DNA from: Cytobacillus citreus
GTDB lineage: Bacteria; Bacillota; Bacilli; Bacillales; Cytobacillaceae
Length of the DNA stretch: 64,000 nt
Reading direction: 5' to 3'
Assembly: GCF_018343665.1 (NCBI RefSeq)
Contig: NZ_JAGYPM010000001.1
Location: 1,087,619 to 1,151,618 of the forward strand
Shown here: one piece after another, positions 51,854 to 61,075 of the stretch
How positions within the stretch are numbered: position 1 is the stretch's first letter
Layout of the letters: every line of letters begins with the position of its first letter
Program-made: the position numbers and the translations under genes
Notes under the pieces: generated by a model
What the model saw: only the letters and a program-made list of their open reading frames with translations
What the model was told of the DNA's origin: nothing
Database searches by the model: none

Positions 51854-52567
51854 ATGTTATTACCAAAATGGCTAAATGAGTCGAAGTATACGGTTGTATT
51901 TACAGGTGCAGGCATGTCAACTGAAAGTGGTTTACCAGATTTTCGCTCTTCTAAACAAGGATTATGGAATAAAAAAGATCCTAGCAAAATTGCTAGTACA
52001 AGAGCATTGAATGATGATGTTGAAGAATTTATAGCCTTTTATCGGGAACGTGTTTTAGGAGTAAAGGAATGTCAGCCACATAAAGGGCATAATATTTTAG
52101 CTGAATGGGAAAAGACTGGCGTAATCAAATCAATTATTACACAAAATGTTGATGGATTCCATCAAGCAGCAGGAAATAAAAAAGTAGCAGAACTTCATGG
52201 CACATTGCAAAAGCTTCATTGCCAGTCTTGTTTAAAGGTATACAGCAGTGAAGAATATCTTAATCAAGCCTATTATTGTGAGTGCGGAGGAATACTTCGT
52301 CCTTCGATTGTGTTATTTGGGGAATCTTTACCTGAAGCGCCCTTCGAATTTGCCTTAAATGAAGCGAGAAAATCCGAACTTTTTATCGTATTAGGCTCCT
52401 CGCTAAGTGTTACACCGGCAAATCAGTTTCCACTTATCGCGAAAGAAAATGGCGCAAAATTAGTAATTGTAAATTGGGAACCAACTGATTTCGATATGTA
52501 TGCAGATGAGGTCATTAATGGAAAAGAAATAGGGAGTCTTTTAGTAGAATTAAATAATGACTTATAA
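51854..52567 (+). CDS. Sir2-family NAD-dependent protein deacylase
   Basis: 237 residues. NAD-binding GAGMSTESGLPDFR, TQNVDGFHQ, catalytic His in ELHGT, zinc cysteines CQSC and CEC, and GSSLSV. Complete class U/III-type bacterial sirtuin; likely removes acetyl or other acyl groups from lysines. AGAGGATC before the ATG. Divergent from htpG. Confidence 0.94.
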   Translation: MLLPKWLNESKYTVVFTGAGMSTESGLPDFRSSKQGLWNKKDPSKIASTRALNDDVEEFIAFYRERVLGVKECQPHKGHNILAEWEKTGVIKSIITQNVDGFHQAAGNKKVAELHGTLQKLHCQSCLKVYSSEEYLNQAYYCECGGILRPSIVLFGESLPEAPFEFALNEARKSELFIVLGSSLSVTPANQFPLIAKENGAKLVIVNWEPTDFDMYADEVINGKEIGSLLVELNNDL

Positions 52568-52620
52568 AAAACTGTCCTCAATTTTGTAGTGGGTGCAGAC
52601 GTAAAAATCGATTTAATTTC

Positions 52621-52790
52621 TATGCAGATTTCTTTTTGATGTTAAAGTTTACATTTTCTTTCATATTATCATGAGTTTTTCTGCAAATTTCCTTTATTAT
52701 CGATGTTATCTTTTCGTTTAAGGATTTGTTCTTTATAGCCTCTATAACAATATCTTGATTATGAATTTGTACAGAATGCCAGCTTTACCC
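52621..52790 (-). pseudogene. Short coding-like remnant, unknown
   Basis: The minus strand frame reads WHSVQIHNQDIVIEAIKNKS...ICRKTHDNMKENVNFNIKKKSA then TAG, without a start codon. The family is not recognised; possibly the end of a deleted gene. Confidence 0.3.
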
Positions 52791-52853
52791 AGCAATCATT
52801 AGCTTTGTACTGTTATTTATTGTGAGTAATAATAATTAGAATGGGTGAAGACT

Positions 52854-53303
52854 ATGGAACAATGGATTGATGTTCAAACACTTATCTGGCTATTTCCAAT
52901 TATATTTATCCTTCATGATTTTGAAGAAATTATTATGGTTGAAAAGTGGATGAAAAAAAATTCAGATGTCATTTATGAAAGATTACCGAGAAGAATGGCT
53001 AATCGAGTCATCAATCAATTTTCAATGACAACAGCACAATTTTCTGTTTCGGTATTGGTTATCTTTCTGTTTGTTAGTAGTTCTACTTTTATGGCAATTC
53101 AATATGTTAATCATGGTTCACTTGGCAACATTTATTTCTTTACTATTATTATTATCATTTTCCTTCTTCATGTATTTACTCATATTGGGCAGTCTATCTT
53201 ATTTCGTTCACTTACTCCTGGTGTTATCACTTCCGTATTTATTGTTTTTCCTTATTGCATAGTAATGTTAAACTCATTATTCAAAAGTCAAGTTATAAAT
53301 TAG
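52854..53303 (+). CDS. HXXEE-domain membrane protein
   Basis: 149 residues from ATG 52854 (GGGTG six bases upstream). Four TM helices; ILHDFEEII near the N-terminus is the HxxEE motif naming the family, and HVFTHIGQSI supplies further His. Function unknown; metal-dependent membrane enzyme activity has been suggested from the motif. Confidence 0.85.
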   Translation: MEQWIDVQTLIWLFPIIFILHDFEEIIMVEKWMKKNSDVIYERLPRRMANRVINQFSMTTAQFSVSVLVIFLFVSSSTFMAIQYVNHGSLGNIYFFTIIIIIFLLHVFTHIGQSILFRSLTPGVITSVFIVFPYCIVMLNSLFKSQVIN

Positions 53304-53378
53304 TTTTTGAATACGATGCCTTTAGAATGTCTATTAACGATAATAATGATTCTATAATTGCAATATTTATTATATGTA

Positions 53379-54320
53379 TTATTTAAACCATCCCATTCTC
53401 CATAAACTAATTAACAAGCCCGATCCAACTGTAAGCATTACTCCTAATACTCCAAAATAGCCCCACTGCCAGCTTAGCTCTGGCATATTTTCAAAGTTCA
53501 TACCATAAATGCTTGCAATAAATGTAAGAGGAATAAAAATAGATGACATGACAGTCAATGTCTTCATAATATTATTCATTCGATCAGAATTTAGAGAAAT
53601 ATAGCTGTCTCGAAGATCATTTGTCAATTCACGGTTTGATTCAATCATCTCTGAAAGCTTAAGCAAATGATCATATATGTCCATAAAATAAGCTCTTTCA
53701 TCTTTTGGAATAATCACCCGTTCAGAGTTTAAGATTCGATAAAGCAATTCTCGCATTGGTAAAATGGTTCGTCGTAATTTTAACAGCTGGCTCCTTATCC
53801 CAAAAACCTCTTCCATTAAATTCCGATTGGCATCTTTCATTTCTATTTCATTTAAATCATCTTCAATTTTATAAAGCGCTGGAAAATACTCATCGACTAT
53901 CTTGTCCATTAATAAATAAAAAATGTGCAGGGCACCTTTTCTTTGTATCTTATTCTCCTCTTTTAATCTCTGTCGAACCATTACGATTTCAGGTGACGGG
54001 GATAAATGGAATGTAATGATAAAGTTTTTACCAACAAATACATCAACTTCTTCTGGGAAAAGTGTATTTTGGTTTAAAGAGTGTAATACAAAAAAATCAT
54101 AACCCTCATAGTAATCCAATTTTGGTCGTTGCAGTAAATGCATACAATCCTCAATTGCTAAAGGATGAAAATTAAAATGTGTTTTTAGAACCATCATTTC
54201 TCCTTCATTAGGAGTTTCAAAGTCAATCCAAAACCATTTAATATTTGAATCATTTAGTCGGTCTAACACTATATCCTCTAAAAGCTTATGATCATTTGTA
54301 ACAGCAAAAGTCCGAATCAT
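53379..54320 (-). CDS. corA: CorA-family Mg2+/divalent cation transporter
   Basis: 313 residues from ATG 54320 (AGGAGG eleven bases upstream). Soluble N-terminal funnel, then two C-terminal TM helices joined by the signature YGMNFENMPEL (GMN selectivity motif). Pentameric channel for Mg2+ or Co2+/Ni2+. No M-box is visible upstream. Confidence 0.94.
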   Translation of the reverse strand: MIRTFAVTNDHKLLEDIVLDRLNDSNIKWFWIDFETPNEGEMMVLKTHFNFHPLAIEDCMHLLQRPKLDYYEGYDFFVLHSLNQNTLFPEEVDVFVGKNFIITFHLSPSPEIVMVRQRLKEENKIQRKGALHIFYLLMDKIVDEYFPALYKIEDDLNEIEMKDANRNLMEEVFGIRSQLLKLRRTILPMRELLYRILNSERVIIPKDERAYFMDIYDHLLKLSEMIESNRELTNDLRDSYISLNSDRMNNIMKTLTVMSSIFIPLTFIASIYGMNFENMPELSWQWGYFGVLGVMLTVGSGLLISLWRMGWFK

Positions 54321-54480
54321 GCTTTTCACATCCTCCTATATTAGGGTAGTTTTCCCTTAGATAAAAGCATCATACTTTTTTTATTTCCTAAGAATAATTA
54401 TTTTACATAAAAAGGAAAAGTGTTCAAATCATGATGAGTATATTCATCAATCTTATTACTTTAGTCTTGAAAATTGATAG

Positions 54481-54510
54481 AAAAAAAGAAGGATAATCTC
54501 CTTCTTTTTT
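54481..54510 (-). terminator. Terminator of the nucleotidyltransferase-like gene
   Basis: AGAAGGA/TCCTTCT stem, followed on the minus strand by a run of T; it overlaps the stop codon. Confidence 0.7.
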
Positions 54511-55078
54511 ACAAGCTATTCATTTTTATCATTGGCCATATCGATTTCCATCTCTTTTTGAACATTCTATTTCTATATATTTCTATCAGATCTTGAGTTC
54601 CAACAAAATAAGGTGTTGGCTTTAATTCTAAATTGATCACATCAGCTATTCCATGAGGAGCTATTAGTATCACTTTGCCTTCCTCATTTAACTTTACACC
54701 TAAAGCGGTTGCGGTCTCTGGAAACTTAGAAATGGCATCAAAAGATGATGAATAAGGCGGAAAATTATTAACAACATGCATCCTTGCCTGGTTCTTCACT
54801 GACCAAGGAATATTTGGGATTAGCTCCCTTAGTTTTTCTTCAAGAATTTTCTCTTTCATTTCATCAATATTATCTTTATCAAAATAAATCACATCAATAT
54901 CTGGAATTGGTGTTCTTTCTTCAAAACCATGCAATGTATCCCAAACTTTAGAACGAACAAAACCGGCACAGACCCAGTTATCTGATAATTCCAATGACTT
55001 TACAGCTTGTAAAATTTCGATCATCCATTGATCTTTTTCAATTAGCCGTATGATATCTAATTCACTTCTAATGATCAT
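54509..55078 (-). CDS. Nucleotidyltransferase-fold family protein
   Basis: 189 residues from ATG 55078; GGGG lies just upstream. NWVCAGFVRSKVWD and PIPDIDVIYFD show the G(F/S)-x9-DxD nucleotidyltransferase pattern of the DUF925-like family. RMHVVNN, TATALGV and DVINLELKPTP are further family segments. Cytoplasmic; substrate unknown. Confidence 0.78.
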   Translation of the reverse strand: MIIRSELDIIRLIEKDQWMIEILQAVKSLELSDNWVCAGFVRSKVWDTLHGFEERTPIPDIDVIYFDKDNIDEMKEKILEEKLRELIPNIPWSVKNQARMHVVNNFPPYSSSFDAISKFPETATALGVKLNEEGKVILIAPHGIADVINLELKPTPYFVGTQDLIEIYRNRMFKKRWKSIWPMIKMNSL

Positions 55079-55185
55079 AACCCCATCCCGAACATATATT
55101 CTTATCATATCATTTCATATTTATTAGAAAAAGGGGGATTTTGACAAATTTACATTTCGGTGATCAAAATGAATGATATTAATAT

Positions 55186-55542
55186 CTAATCTTTTTTCAA
55201 CATAAAGGCAGATGGCGTAAGCTCTTCGGATTCAATAACAATTGCTGTTAGTCCCTTATCCGTTGTAGTTTCATGCCCTTCACCTTTTTCCCAAAATACG
55301 GCTTCACCTTTCTTTATCTTTACTTTTAATCCATCGTCGCTTCGAACCCACCCTTCTCCATTAACAACAAGGAGCAGTTGTGGGACAACGGCTTGATGGA
55401 AGCCAATTATTCCATTTGCATCTAAGTGCATGCAGCCAATTTGTGATGCTTTTTCTGTTTTAACGATTCTTGACATAATGAAATTAGAATTATAATGATC
55501 TATGTATTTACCAGATGATTTGTCAAATTGAAACAATTCCAT
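55186..55542 (-). CDS. Small cupin-domain protein
   Basis: 118 residues, a single cupin barrel: GFHQAVVPQLLLVVNGEG as motif 1 (with only one clear His) and KGEAVFWEKGEGHET as motif 2. GGGGGC before the ATG. Possibly a sugar- or ligand-binding protein; enzyme role unclear. Confidence 0.8.
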   Translation of the reverse strand: MELFQFDKSSGKYIDHYNSNFIMSRIVKTEKASQIGCMHLDANGIIGFHQAVVPQLLLVVNGEGWVRSDDGLKVKIKKGEAVFWEKGEGHETTTDKGLTAIVIESEELTPSAFMLKKD

Positions 55543-55588
55543 TAAGATAGCCCCCTCCCTTTAAAGAAAAAAACGTTGATTATCTATT

Positions 55589-56770
55589 TTATTTATCCCT
55601 TTTCAATCCATCCATTAAAAAGCTAACAAATGTATCATCCCATGCAAGCCATGCCTCATCATTTCTCTTTAAGAACTTTTCCGCTTCCTCAAAGTTTGCA
55701 AAATCCCCATCCATTTTGATCCTATTTTTTTCGATCATCCATTCATGTTCATTGATAGAATAGACAAAAAAGATATCATCTTTTCGGTTTTTATAGAGTG
55801 AGCCGAACGAAGATCGTTTCAAGTTATACCGATTTTGCTTCGCATCTTCTCGCAGCGGTTCCAGGAGAAATGTACCTGCTACAAACTTCTTGTAAGCTTC
55901 CTCTGTTAATGAGCAGCCCGATGCTTTTGCATGACCGCCCCCTCCAAAATGGCCTGCTACTTCTGACAAATCAATATGATCATGAATTGTTCGAAATCCT
56001 ACACGTTTTCCTCCCATATTTAAAATAACTATATAATCAAGATGCGGAAATTCTTTTCCCAGCTCATTTCCCAGCTCTGAATGATAGGATTCAGCATAAA
56101 CAATGCCGGCAAAATGTGCACCTATTTTTGTCTGAACGACTTCCCTTCTTTTTCGTCGGATGTAGCGTTCGATTTTCGCATCTTCCATATCCAGTATTTT
56201 CATTTCAAAATCATCAAAATAAAAATGTGCGCTTGATATCAATCTGTCTATCATTTTTTCTTCAAATTCCTCAATCGATACTAGAAAAAACAAAGCATTT
56301 AGACGGTGTGCGTGATGATTGTTATTTTTCTCCCATTCCCATGTATCATATTGTCTTACGAGTTCAACAAACTCCGCTAAGGTGTCAGAAGGTCTAATTA
56401 ATTGATGAGTTACAAGATGCTCATAAAAAAGGGAGGTTGCCGAGGTTAATTTTCCCTCCTCATCTTCAACAACAACATGTGCCCACCCATAATCATTAAA
56501 ATGAATAGAAGTTTTATGATGATCAATCAACTGAACTTTACCATCAGCTTTAAAAAAAGCTTCTAATCTTTTTTCATTCTCTTCATTTACAGACAAATCT
56601 GTTATAAACAAATAGGTATCTTTTTGATCATTTTCTAAAAACCATTCTACTTCTCGGTTTAGACTTGATATGGAATTGTATCGGACTTTTACCTGATCTC
56701 CAAATGCAATCTTTGCTAAAATACCGCATCCAACTCCATCCAAGTCATTGTGTGATAACAATTTGTACAT
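55589..56770 (-). CDS. nrnB: Oligoribonuclease NrnB (DHH phosphoesterase)
   Basis: 393 residues from ATG 56770 (GAGGTG six bases upstream). DHH-family motifs: SHNDLDGVGCG, DLSVN, IDHHKTS, and DHHA1 GHFGGGGHAKASG. Length matches B. subtilis NrnB (YngD), which degrades short RNA oligonucleotides with Mn2+. Confidence 0.9.
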   Translation of the reverse strand: MYKLLSHNDLDGVGCGILAKIAFGDQVKVRYNSISSLNREVEWFLENDQKDTYLFITDLSVNEENEKRLEAFFKADGKVQLIDHHKTSIHFNDYGWAHVVVEDEEGKLTSATSLFYEHLVTHQLIRPSDTLAEFVELVRQYDTWEWEKNNNHHAHRLNALFFLVSIEEFEEKMIDRLISSAHFYFDDFEMKILDMEDAKIERYIRRKRREVVQTKIGAHFAGIVYAESYHSELGNELGKEFPHLDYIVILNMGGKRVGFRTIHDHIDLSEVAGHFGGGGHAKASGCSLTEEAYKKFVAGTFLLEPLREDAKQNRYNLKRSSFGSLYKNRKDDIFFVYSINEHEWMIEKNRIKMDGDFANFEEAEKFLKRNDEAWLAWDDTFVSFLMDGLKRDK

Positions 56771-56890
56771 AAACTTCACCTCAAAAAGTAGTATGGATAT
56801 TTAATGGGAAAATTATTGATTTAATTTTCTACATTTTAACATTTATTAAGTTGTTTTTTCCAAAACCACTCTATTTGAAATACAAATAAA

Positions 56891-56914
56891 ATACGCTTCA
56901 ATACAAGGAAGCGT
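56891..56914 (-). terminator. Terminator of the murG-like gene
   Basis: ACGCTTC (56893-56899) pairs with GAAGCGT (56908-56914), then ATTTTATTT on the minus strand. Confidence 0.7.
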
Positions 56915-56925
56915 CATCTATTACT

Positions 56926-57990
56926 TCATATTTGATTAATCTCCTTCACCAGCACTGTCAAGGCGTCCTCCATGCTAGAGTCTTTCATCTTCTTGATCAT
57001 GTTTAATTTGTTTTGTTCGATAAAACCTAAGGCTTGGATGAGTGAGTGGCCAGTTAGATTTTCTTCTTCTAATGTTATTGCATATCCTTTTCCATTAAAG
57101 GATTTTGCATTTAATAGTTGATCCCCTCTGCTTTGTTTTTTTGTAAGCGGAATAATCAACATAGGAATTTGTAGAGCTAAAAATTCAAATATAGCATTGG
57201 ACCCGCCTCTTGTTATGATTAAATTTGTAGCTGCTAATATATCTGGTAATTCTTCATGAATATATTCGAATTGTTTATAGTTATTTTTAGTAGAAAGGCC
57301 TTCATCTAAATGACCCTTTCCACATAAATGAACAATTTGATATTTTTTAGTTAACGCATCAATAGATAATCTAACTGTATCATTTATTTTTTTCGCTCCT
57401 AGACTTCCACCCATGATGGTTAAGATAGGACGTTCATCATTGAATCCGAGGTAAGCCTTCCCTTTAATGGATGAACCGTTAAAAATATCGCGTCTGATTG
57501 GGGAACCAATAGCGACTGCCTTTTTTTGAGGAAAAAATGCTACAGCCTCTTCAAACGAAGTAAAAATCTTTGTTGCAAAACGCTGAGATATTTTATTAGC
57601 AAGTCCTGGTGTCATATCACTTTCGTGGATGAAGATCGGAATCTTCAATGAACTTGCTGCCATGATAACAGGCACAGAAACAAATCCGCCTTTAGAAAAT
57701 ACTAGATCTGGCTTTAGCCTCTTTAAAATGGATCTGGCTTCCATAAAGCCAATTCCAACACGGAAAACATCCTTTACATTTTCAAAATCAAGATATCTCC
57801 TTAGCTTCCCGCTTGATATTTCATAATAAGGAATATTCATTTTTAATATCAATTCTTTTTCTATTCCGTTTTTTGACCCAATATATGAGATATTCCATTT
57901 CCTTTTATCAAGTTCATTCATAACGGCTATATTAGGGGTTACATGTCCTGCAGATCCCCCTCCAGTAAATATAATTGTTTTTTGTGGCAT
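56926..57990 (-). CDS. murG: MurG-type UDP-GlcNAc:lipid I transferase
   Basis: 354 residues of GT28: GGGSAGHVTPNIA, HESDMTPGLANK, GGSLGAKKIN and ITRGGSNAIFEFLAL are the MurG signatures. AGGTGAT before the ATG. Membrane-associated, completes lipid II. It is not in a dcw cluster, so it is probably the second copy that some Bacillus carry (MurG2-like). Confidence 0.88.
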   Translation of the reverse strand: MPQKTIIFTGGGSAGHVTPNIAVMNELDKRKWNISYIGSKNGIEKELILKMNIPYYEISSGKLRRYLDFENVKDVFRVGIGFMEARSILKRLKPDLVFSKGGFVSVPVIMAASSLKIPIFIHESDMTPGLANKISQRFATKIFTSFEEAVAFFPQKKAVAIGSPIRRDIFNGSSIKGKAYLGFNDERPILTIMGGSLGAKKINDTVRLSIDALTKKYQIVHLCGKGHLDEGLSTKNNYKQFEYIHEELPDILAATNLIITRGGSNAIFEFLALQIPMLIIPLTKKQSRGDQLLNAKSFNGKGYAITLEEENLTGHSLIQALGFIEQNKLNMIKKMKDSSMEDALTVLVKEINQI

Positions 57991-58206
57991 TTCATCACCT
58001 GCCTAAAAATTTCATTAGTATCATTATAGCTTTTTCTATAAAAGTATCACCAAGAAATAAAAAAATATTTTTTAAAAAATTTTAATATTAAGTATATAAA
58101 TAGCTAATCCATTTTGTTAAAATTGGTAATTAAAAGAGGAAATTTATGATTTACTCTATTTTGGAAAGTGTTCACAGAAAAAATTATATCGAAAGGCTTA
58201 TTGCAT

Positions 58207-58692
58207 ATGGACTTTTTCATTCGAAAGATGACGGTTGAGGATATTCCGCAAGTTCAGAAAGTAGCAAAAACAAGCTGGAATCATACATATGATGGAATTA
58301 TTCCAAAGGATATACAAGAGAACTTTTTAAAATCCGCTTATAACGACGAAATGATGAAAAGAAGGATCGATCAGTCGTTTATATATGTTTCAGAAGTGGA
58401 TGGATATATTGTTGGTTTTGCTAATTTCTCGCCTGTAAAAGAGGATGGACAAATGGAATTAGGGGCTATTTTTTTACTTCCAGAGTACCAAGGAAAAGGA
58501 ATTGGTTCTGCCCTTTTACATGAAGGAATAAAACATGCAAAAGATGTAAGTCAGGTATTTATCAATGTTGAAAAAGACAATAAAATTGGCAAAGCTTTCT
58601 ATGATGCTAAAGGTTTTAAGGTTCTTTCCGAATTCGAAGAAGATTTTGATGACCATTTACTAAATACAGTCAGAATGGTCTTAAAAGCATGA
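58207..58692 (+). CDS. GNAT-family N-acetyltransferase
   Basis: 161 residues from ATG 58207 (AAAGG ten bases upstream; the frame is open earlier, from 58168). Acetyl-CoA motif LLPEYQGKGIGSALL, then NKIGKAFYDAKGFKVL. Substrate unknown. Confidence 0.88.
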   Translation: MDFFIRKMTVEDIPQVQKVAKTSWNHTYDGIIPKDIQENFLKSAYNDEMMKRRIDQSFIYVSEVDGYIVGFANFSPVKEDGQMELGAIFLLPEYQGKGIGSALLHEGIKHAKDVSQVFINVEKDNKIGKAFYDAKGFKVLSEFEEDFDDHLLNTVRMVLKA

Positions 58693-58715
58693 GCTCGCTT
58701 TGTCGCGAGCTCTTT
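58691..58715. terminator. Bidirectional terminator
   Basis: GAGCTCGC / GCGAGCTC perfect stem shared by the convergent GNAT and ykkD genes. Confidence 0.8.
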
Positions 58716-58716
58716 G

Positions 58717-59031
58717 CTATGAAGTAAGCTTAAGGCCAACAGCCGCACCTAGCACCATTAAAATAAACACGACTCTTTTCCAATCCTTTGGCTCCCCGTA
58801 TAAAACCATTCCTAATATAGCTCCACCTGATGCACCAATACCAGTCCAAATGGCATATGCTGTTCCCATTGGCAATTCTCTCATCGCAAGGGCAAGAAAA
58901 ATAAAACTAGCTCCAAATCCAGAAAGCAGCATACAAAAAGATTGCCAATTACGATTTTTATGGAAGCTGTTGATCATCGTTACGCCAATCATTTCAAAAA
59001 TACCTGCTAAAACAAGATAAACCCAACTCAT
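58717..59031 (-). CDS. ykkD: SMR guanidinium exporter subunit (YkkD-like)
   Basis: 104 residues, four TM helices of the small multidrug resistance family, with the conserved Glu in GIFEMIGV and [15 protein letters not shown]. Overlaps ykkC by four bases. Works as a heterodimer with YkkC; downstream of a guanidine riboswitch, so guanidinium is the likely substrate. Confidence 0.93.
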   Translation of the reverse strand: MSWVYLVLAGIFEMIGVTMINSFHKNRNWQSFCMLLSGFGASFIFLALAMRELPMGTAYAIWTGIGASGGAILGMVLYGEPKDWKRVVFILMVLGAAVGLKLTS

Positions 59032-59372
59032 GAAGCTTTCCCCTCCTCTGCCTTCATCTCTTCATCCTTTGTAACAAGCTTTAAACCAACGACTCCGCAT
59101 AATAAAATTAACACAAGGATGATCTTAGACATTTTCAAAGGTTCTCCGAAAAAGAGTATTTCTGACAAGACAGTTCCAGCTGTTCCCATACCAACAAAAA
59201 CAGCATAAACCGTTCCAACAGGAAGCTTCTTCCCAGCCATAATCATTAAATAAAAGCTTATAATAATGGAAACTATCGTCCCCGTCCAAGTCCATACATC
59301 ATCTGCATGTTTCAATCCGATAACCCAAAATACTTCAAAGAATGCCGCAATAAAAACTTTAAGCCAATTCAT
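59028..59372 (-). CDS. ykkC: SMR guanidinium exporter subunit (YkkC-like)
   Basis: 114 residues, four TM helices, conserved Glu in [35 protein letters not shown] upstream of the ATG. First gene after the riboswitch. Confidence 0.93.
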   Translation of the reverse strand: MNWLKVFIAAFFEVFWVIGLKHADDVWTWTGTIVSIIISFYLMIMAGKKLPVGTVYAVFVGMGTAGTVLSEILFFGEPLKMSKIILVLILLCGVVGLKLVTKDEEMKAEEGKAS

Positions 59373-59404
59373 TCGTTTTCACTCCCTTAAAAATAATATG
59401 TCCC

Positions 59405-59458
59405 AAAAAAATAAAAGCCCTTGAGATATCTGTTAAACAGTTATCTCCCAGGCTTTTA
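59405..59458 (-). terminator. Riboswitch-controlled terminator
   Basis: AAAAGCC-T-GGGAGATAACTG pairs with CAG-ATATCTC-AA-GGGCTTTT and is followed by TTTTTTT on the minus strand. Its 5' arm is the 3' part of the guanidine aptamer, so guanidine binding should prevent termination. Confidence 0.85.
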
Positions 59459-59535
59459 TCCTTCCGTGACACAGTCAATACTGTGAGTTTTCTCTCGGAC
59501 CAGTCCAGTAAAAAGCTGCGGAACCCTAGAAAACA
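59443..59535 (-). promoter_or_regulatory. Guanidine-I (ykkC class) riboswitch
   Basis: Minus strand shows the family blocks CTAGGGTTCCGC, ACTGGTCCGAGAG, CACGGAAGGATAAAAGCC and TGGGAGA in order with P1/P2 hairpins. Controls ykkCD. Confidence 0.94.
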
Positions 59536-59709
59536 TTTTTCTATTAAATTAATTACTATTATATACATTGTTCAAATGTATGCAAGTAAAAACAATACAT
59601 TTTACCTTTTTTTACAAATGCGACAGAAAAGTATCTTCTTTTATCATTTTGGGGATTATCTGTTTCCTAGGTTAATGGCTGTTGTTGATCACCTTTATAG
59701 ACTCTATAT

Positions 59710-60186
59710 TTACCAAACAGGTCTTATCCTCGATGATAATTTGCCTTCATTTGCTTCATAAACTAATTTTGTTAAATCCTCTTTGAGCATTTGCATTCGT
59801 TCAGTACCTATGTTTTCAATCCAACGTTGCTCAATCTCAGTTAGTATTTCATCTTTTACTTTCATTGCTAACCAGCCTCGTTCGGTCAAAACAATAATTT
59901 TCCCTCTCTTATCAGTGGGATGAGTTTGGCGCATTACATAACCACTTTTCTCAAGAAAATCCACGATTTTACTCACAGCTTGCTTTGTAATTCCTAAATA
60001 TTCGGCTAGTTCTATACCAGTTGCTCCATCAGGGGTGATACATTTAAACATAAAACCATGTACAGGTCTAAGATCTCCAAATCCCAATTCACTCAATTTA
60101 TCATGTAGCTCATTTATCGATGAACTAAAGGATAATGACAAAAGTGATGTAAGATCCAATTCACCAAATACTAGATGATTATCCAT
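59710..60186 (-). CDS. MarR-family transcriptional regulator
   Basis: 158 residues from ATG 60186 (AAGGAGG eight bases upstream). Winged helix GIELAEYLGITKQAVSKIVDFLEKSGYV, wing HPTDKRGKIIVLT. Adjacent palindromes (60201-60231 and 60258-60273) probably are its operators, and the same module recurs before azoR. Confidence 0.9.
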   Translation of the reverse strand: MDNHLVFGELDLTSLLSLSFSSSINELHDKLSELGFGDLRPVHGFMFKCITPDGATGIELAEYLGITKQAVSKIVDFLEKSGYVMRQTHPTDKRGKIIVLTERGWLAMKVKDEILTEIEQRWIENIGTERMQMLKEDLTKLVYEANEGKLSSRIRPVW

Positions 60187-60200
60187 ACATAAAACCTCCT

Positions 60201-60273
60201 TAAATAAAGTCAATTAAGTTGACTTTATTTAAATCTCTTTGTACTATACATAATATCATCAATCAAGTTGACT
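60201..60273. promoter_or_regulatory. Duplicated MarR operator module, copy 1
   Basis: O1: perfect 13-bp arms TAAATAAAGTCAA (60201-60213) and TTGACTTTATTTA (60219-60231), spacer TTAAG. O2: ATCAA-tcaag-TTGACT at 60258-60273. The centres are about 50 bases apart, between the divergent marR and DUF3238 genes. Confidence 0.75.
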
Positions 60274-60336
60274 ATTTTGTTTTTTTTTAAAAGAAATATG
60301 ATTCATTAAAAAATCAATATACTATGGAGGTTCTAT

Positions 60337-60921
60337 ATGACTAACATTGTTAAAATTAGAGCGAGCGTATTTATTCCAATGTCTTGGACTGAACCTAAGA
60401 AAGATATTCAAACGGGAAACATAATCCAATTCGAAGGTGACTCACGTGAATTTACACCTTATGCGGTAAACGCTATGCGTTCTAGAGTGGAACAAGAAGT
60501 AGTTGTAGATTTTTACAAAAAAGACATTTTCTCATATGCGAATACGGGCATAACAACTGAAAGAATCACAACTCCTGATGGTTCCGTTAATAAAAGATCA
60601 GGAAAAGCTAGTACCGAAGGCATTTTGTGCACTGATGTTGTATGGGGGTCAGATGACGTCAAATTTCAAATGAGCGCAAGTGCTAGCAACCCATTAAATG
60701 TATATGCACCTCCTGTTGATTATCTTTTAACTGTATATGTTAAAAAAGATGGTACTGTCGATATTGAAGGTGCACATGATGGATTCCCTTGTTTTGAATT
60801 TTATAAACAAGTAAATTTTGGCCCGTTTGAAAAAATTCATACACATGATTTCAGAGAAACTGGTGATACTCCTGAAGCTCTAGCTGGAGAAATGGAGTAT
60901 AGTTTTAAAAAATTATTGTAA
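60337..60921 (+). CDS. DUF3238 family protein
   Basis: 194 residues, GGAGG before the ATG. Starts VKIRASVFIPMSWTEPKKD; a beta-rich domain with conserved FEGDSREFTPYAVNAMRSR and HDGFPCFEFY; the DUF3238 pattern known in Bacillus. Function unknown. Divergent from marR and behind its operators, so likely a member of its regulon. Confidence 0.82.
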   Translation: MTNIVKIRASVFIPMSWTEPKKDIQTGNIIQFEGDSREFTPYAVNAMRSRVEQEVVVDFYKKDIFSYANTGITTERITTPDGSVNKRSGKASTEGILCTDVVWGSDDVKFQMSASASNPLNVYAPPVDYLLTVYVKKDGTVDIEGAHDGFPCFEFYKQVNFGPFEKIHTHDFRETGDTPEALAGEMEYSFKKLL

Positions 60922-61005
60922 ATTCATTGTGGTGCCACATTGACATCGAACCAAGATAAAGTAAATTCTTCGCAGTAAGGATGTAGGTACAATTCAAATG
61001 TATAT

Positions 61006-61052
61006 TCTATCGCCCTATTTGTAACTTTCGCAGTTACAAATAGGGCGATAGA
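61006..61052. repeat. Perfect 21-bp palindrome in frnE leader
   Basis: TCTATCGCCCTATTTGTAAC+T (61006-61026) is perfectly inverted at 61032-61052 with loop TTCGC. No T-run follows on the plus strand, so it is not a standard terminator; the frnE-like ribosome site begins ten bases later. Confidence 0.75.
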
Positions 61053-61075
61053 AGGTAAAATGAGGGAACGTTTAT

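Noticed and set aside
53304-54508. Mg2+ riboswitch (M-box) for corA
   Set aside because: The short leader upstream of the start has none of the conserved M-box segments.
59359-59568. Open frame across the guanidine riboswitch
   Set aside because: The aptamer and terminator account for the sequence.
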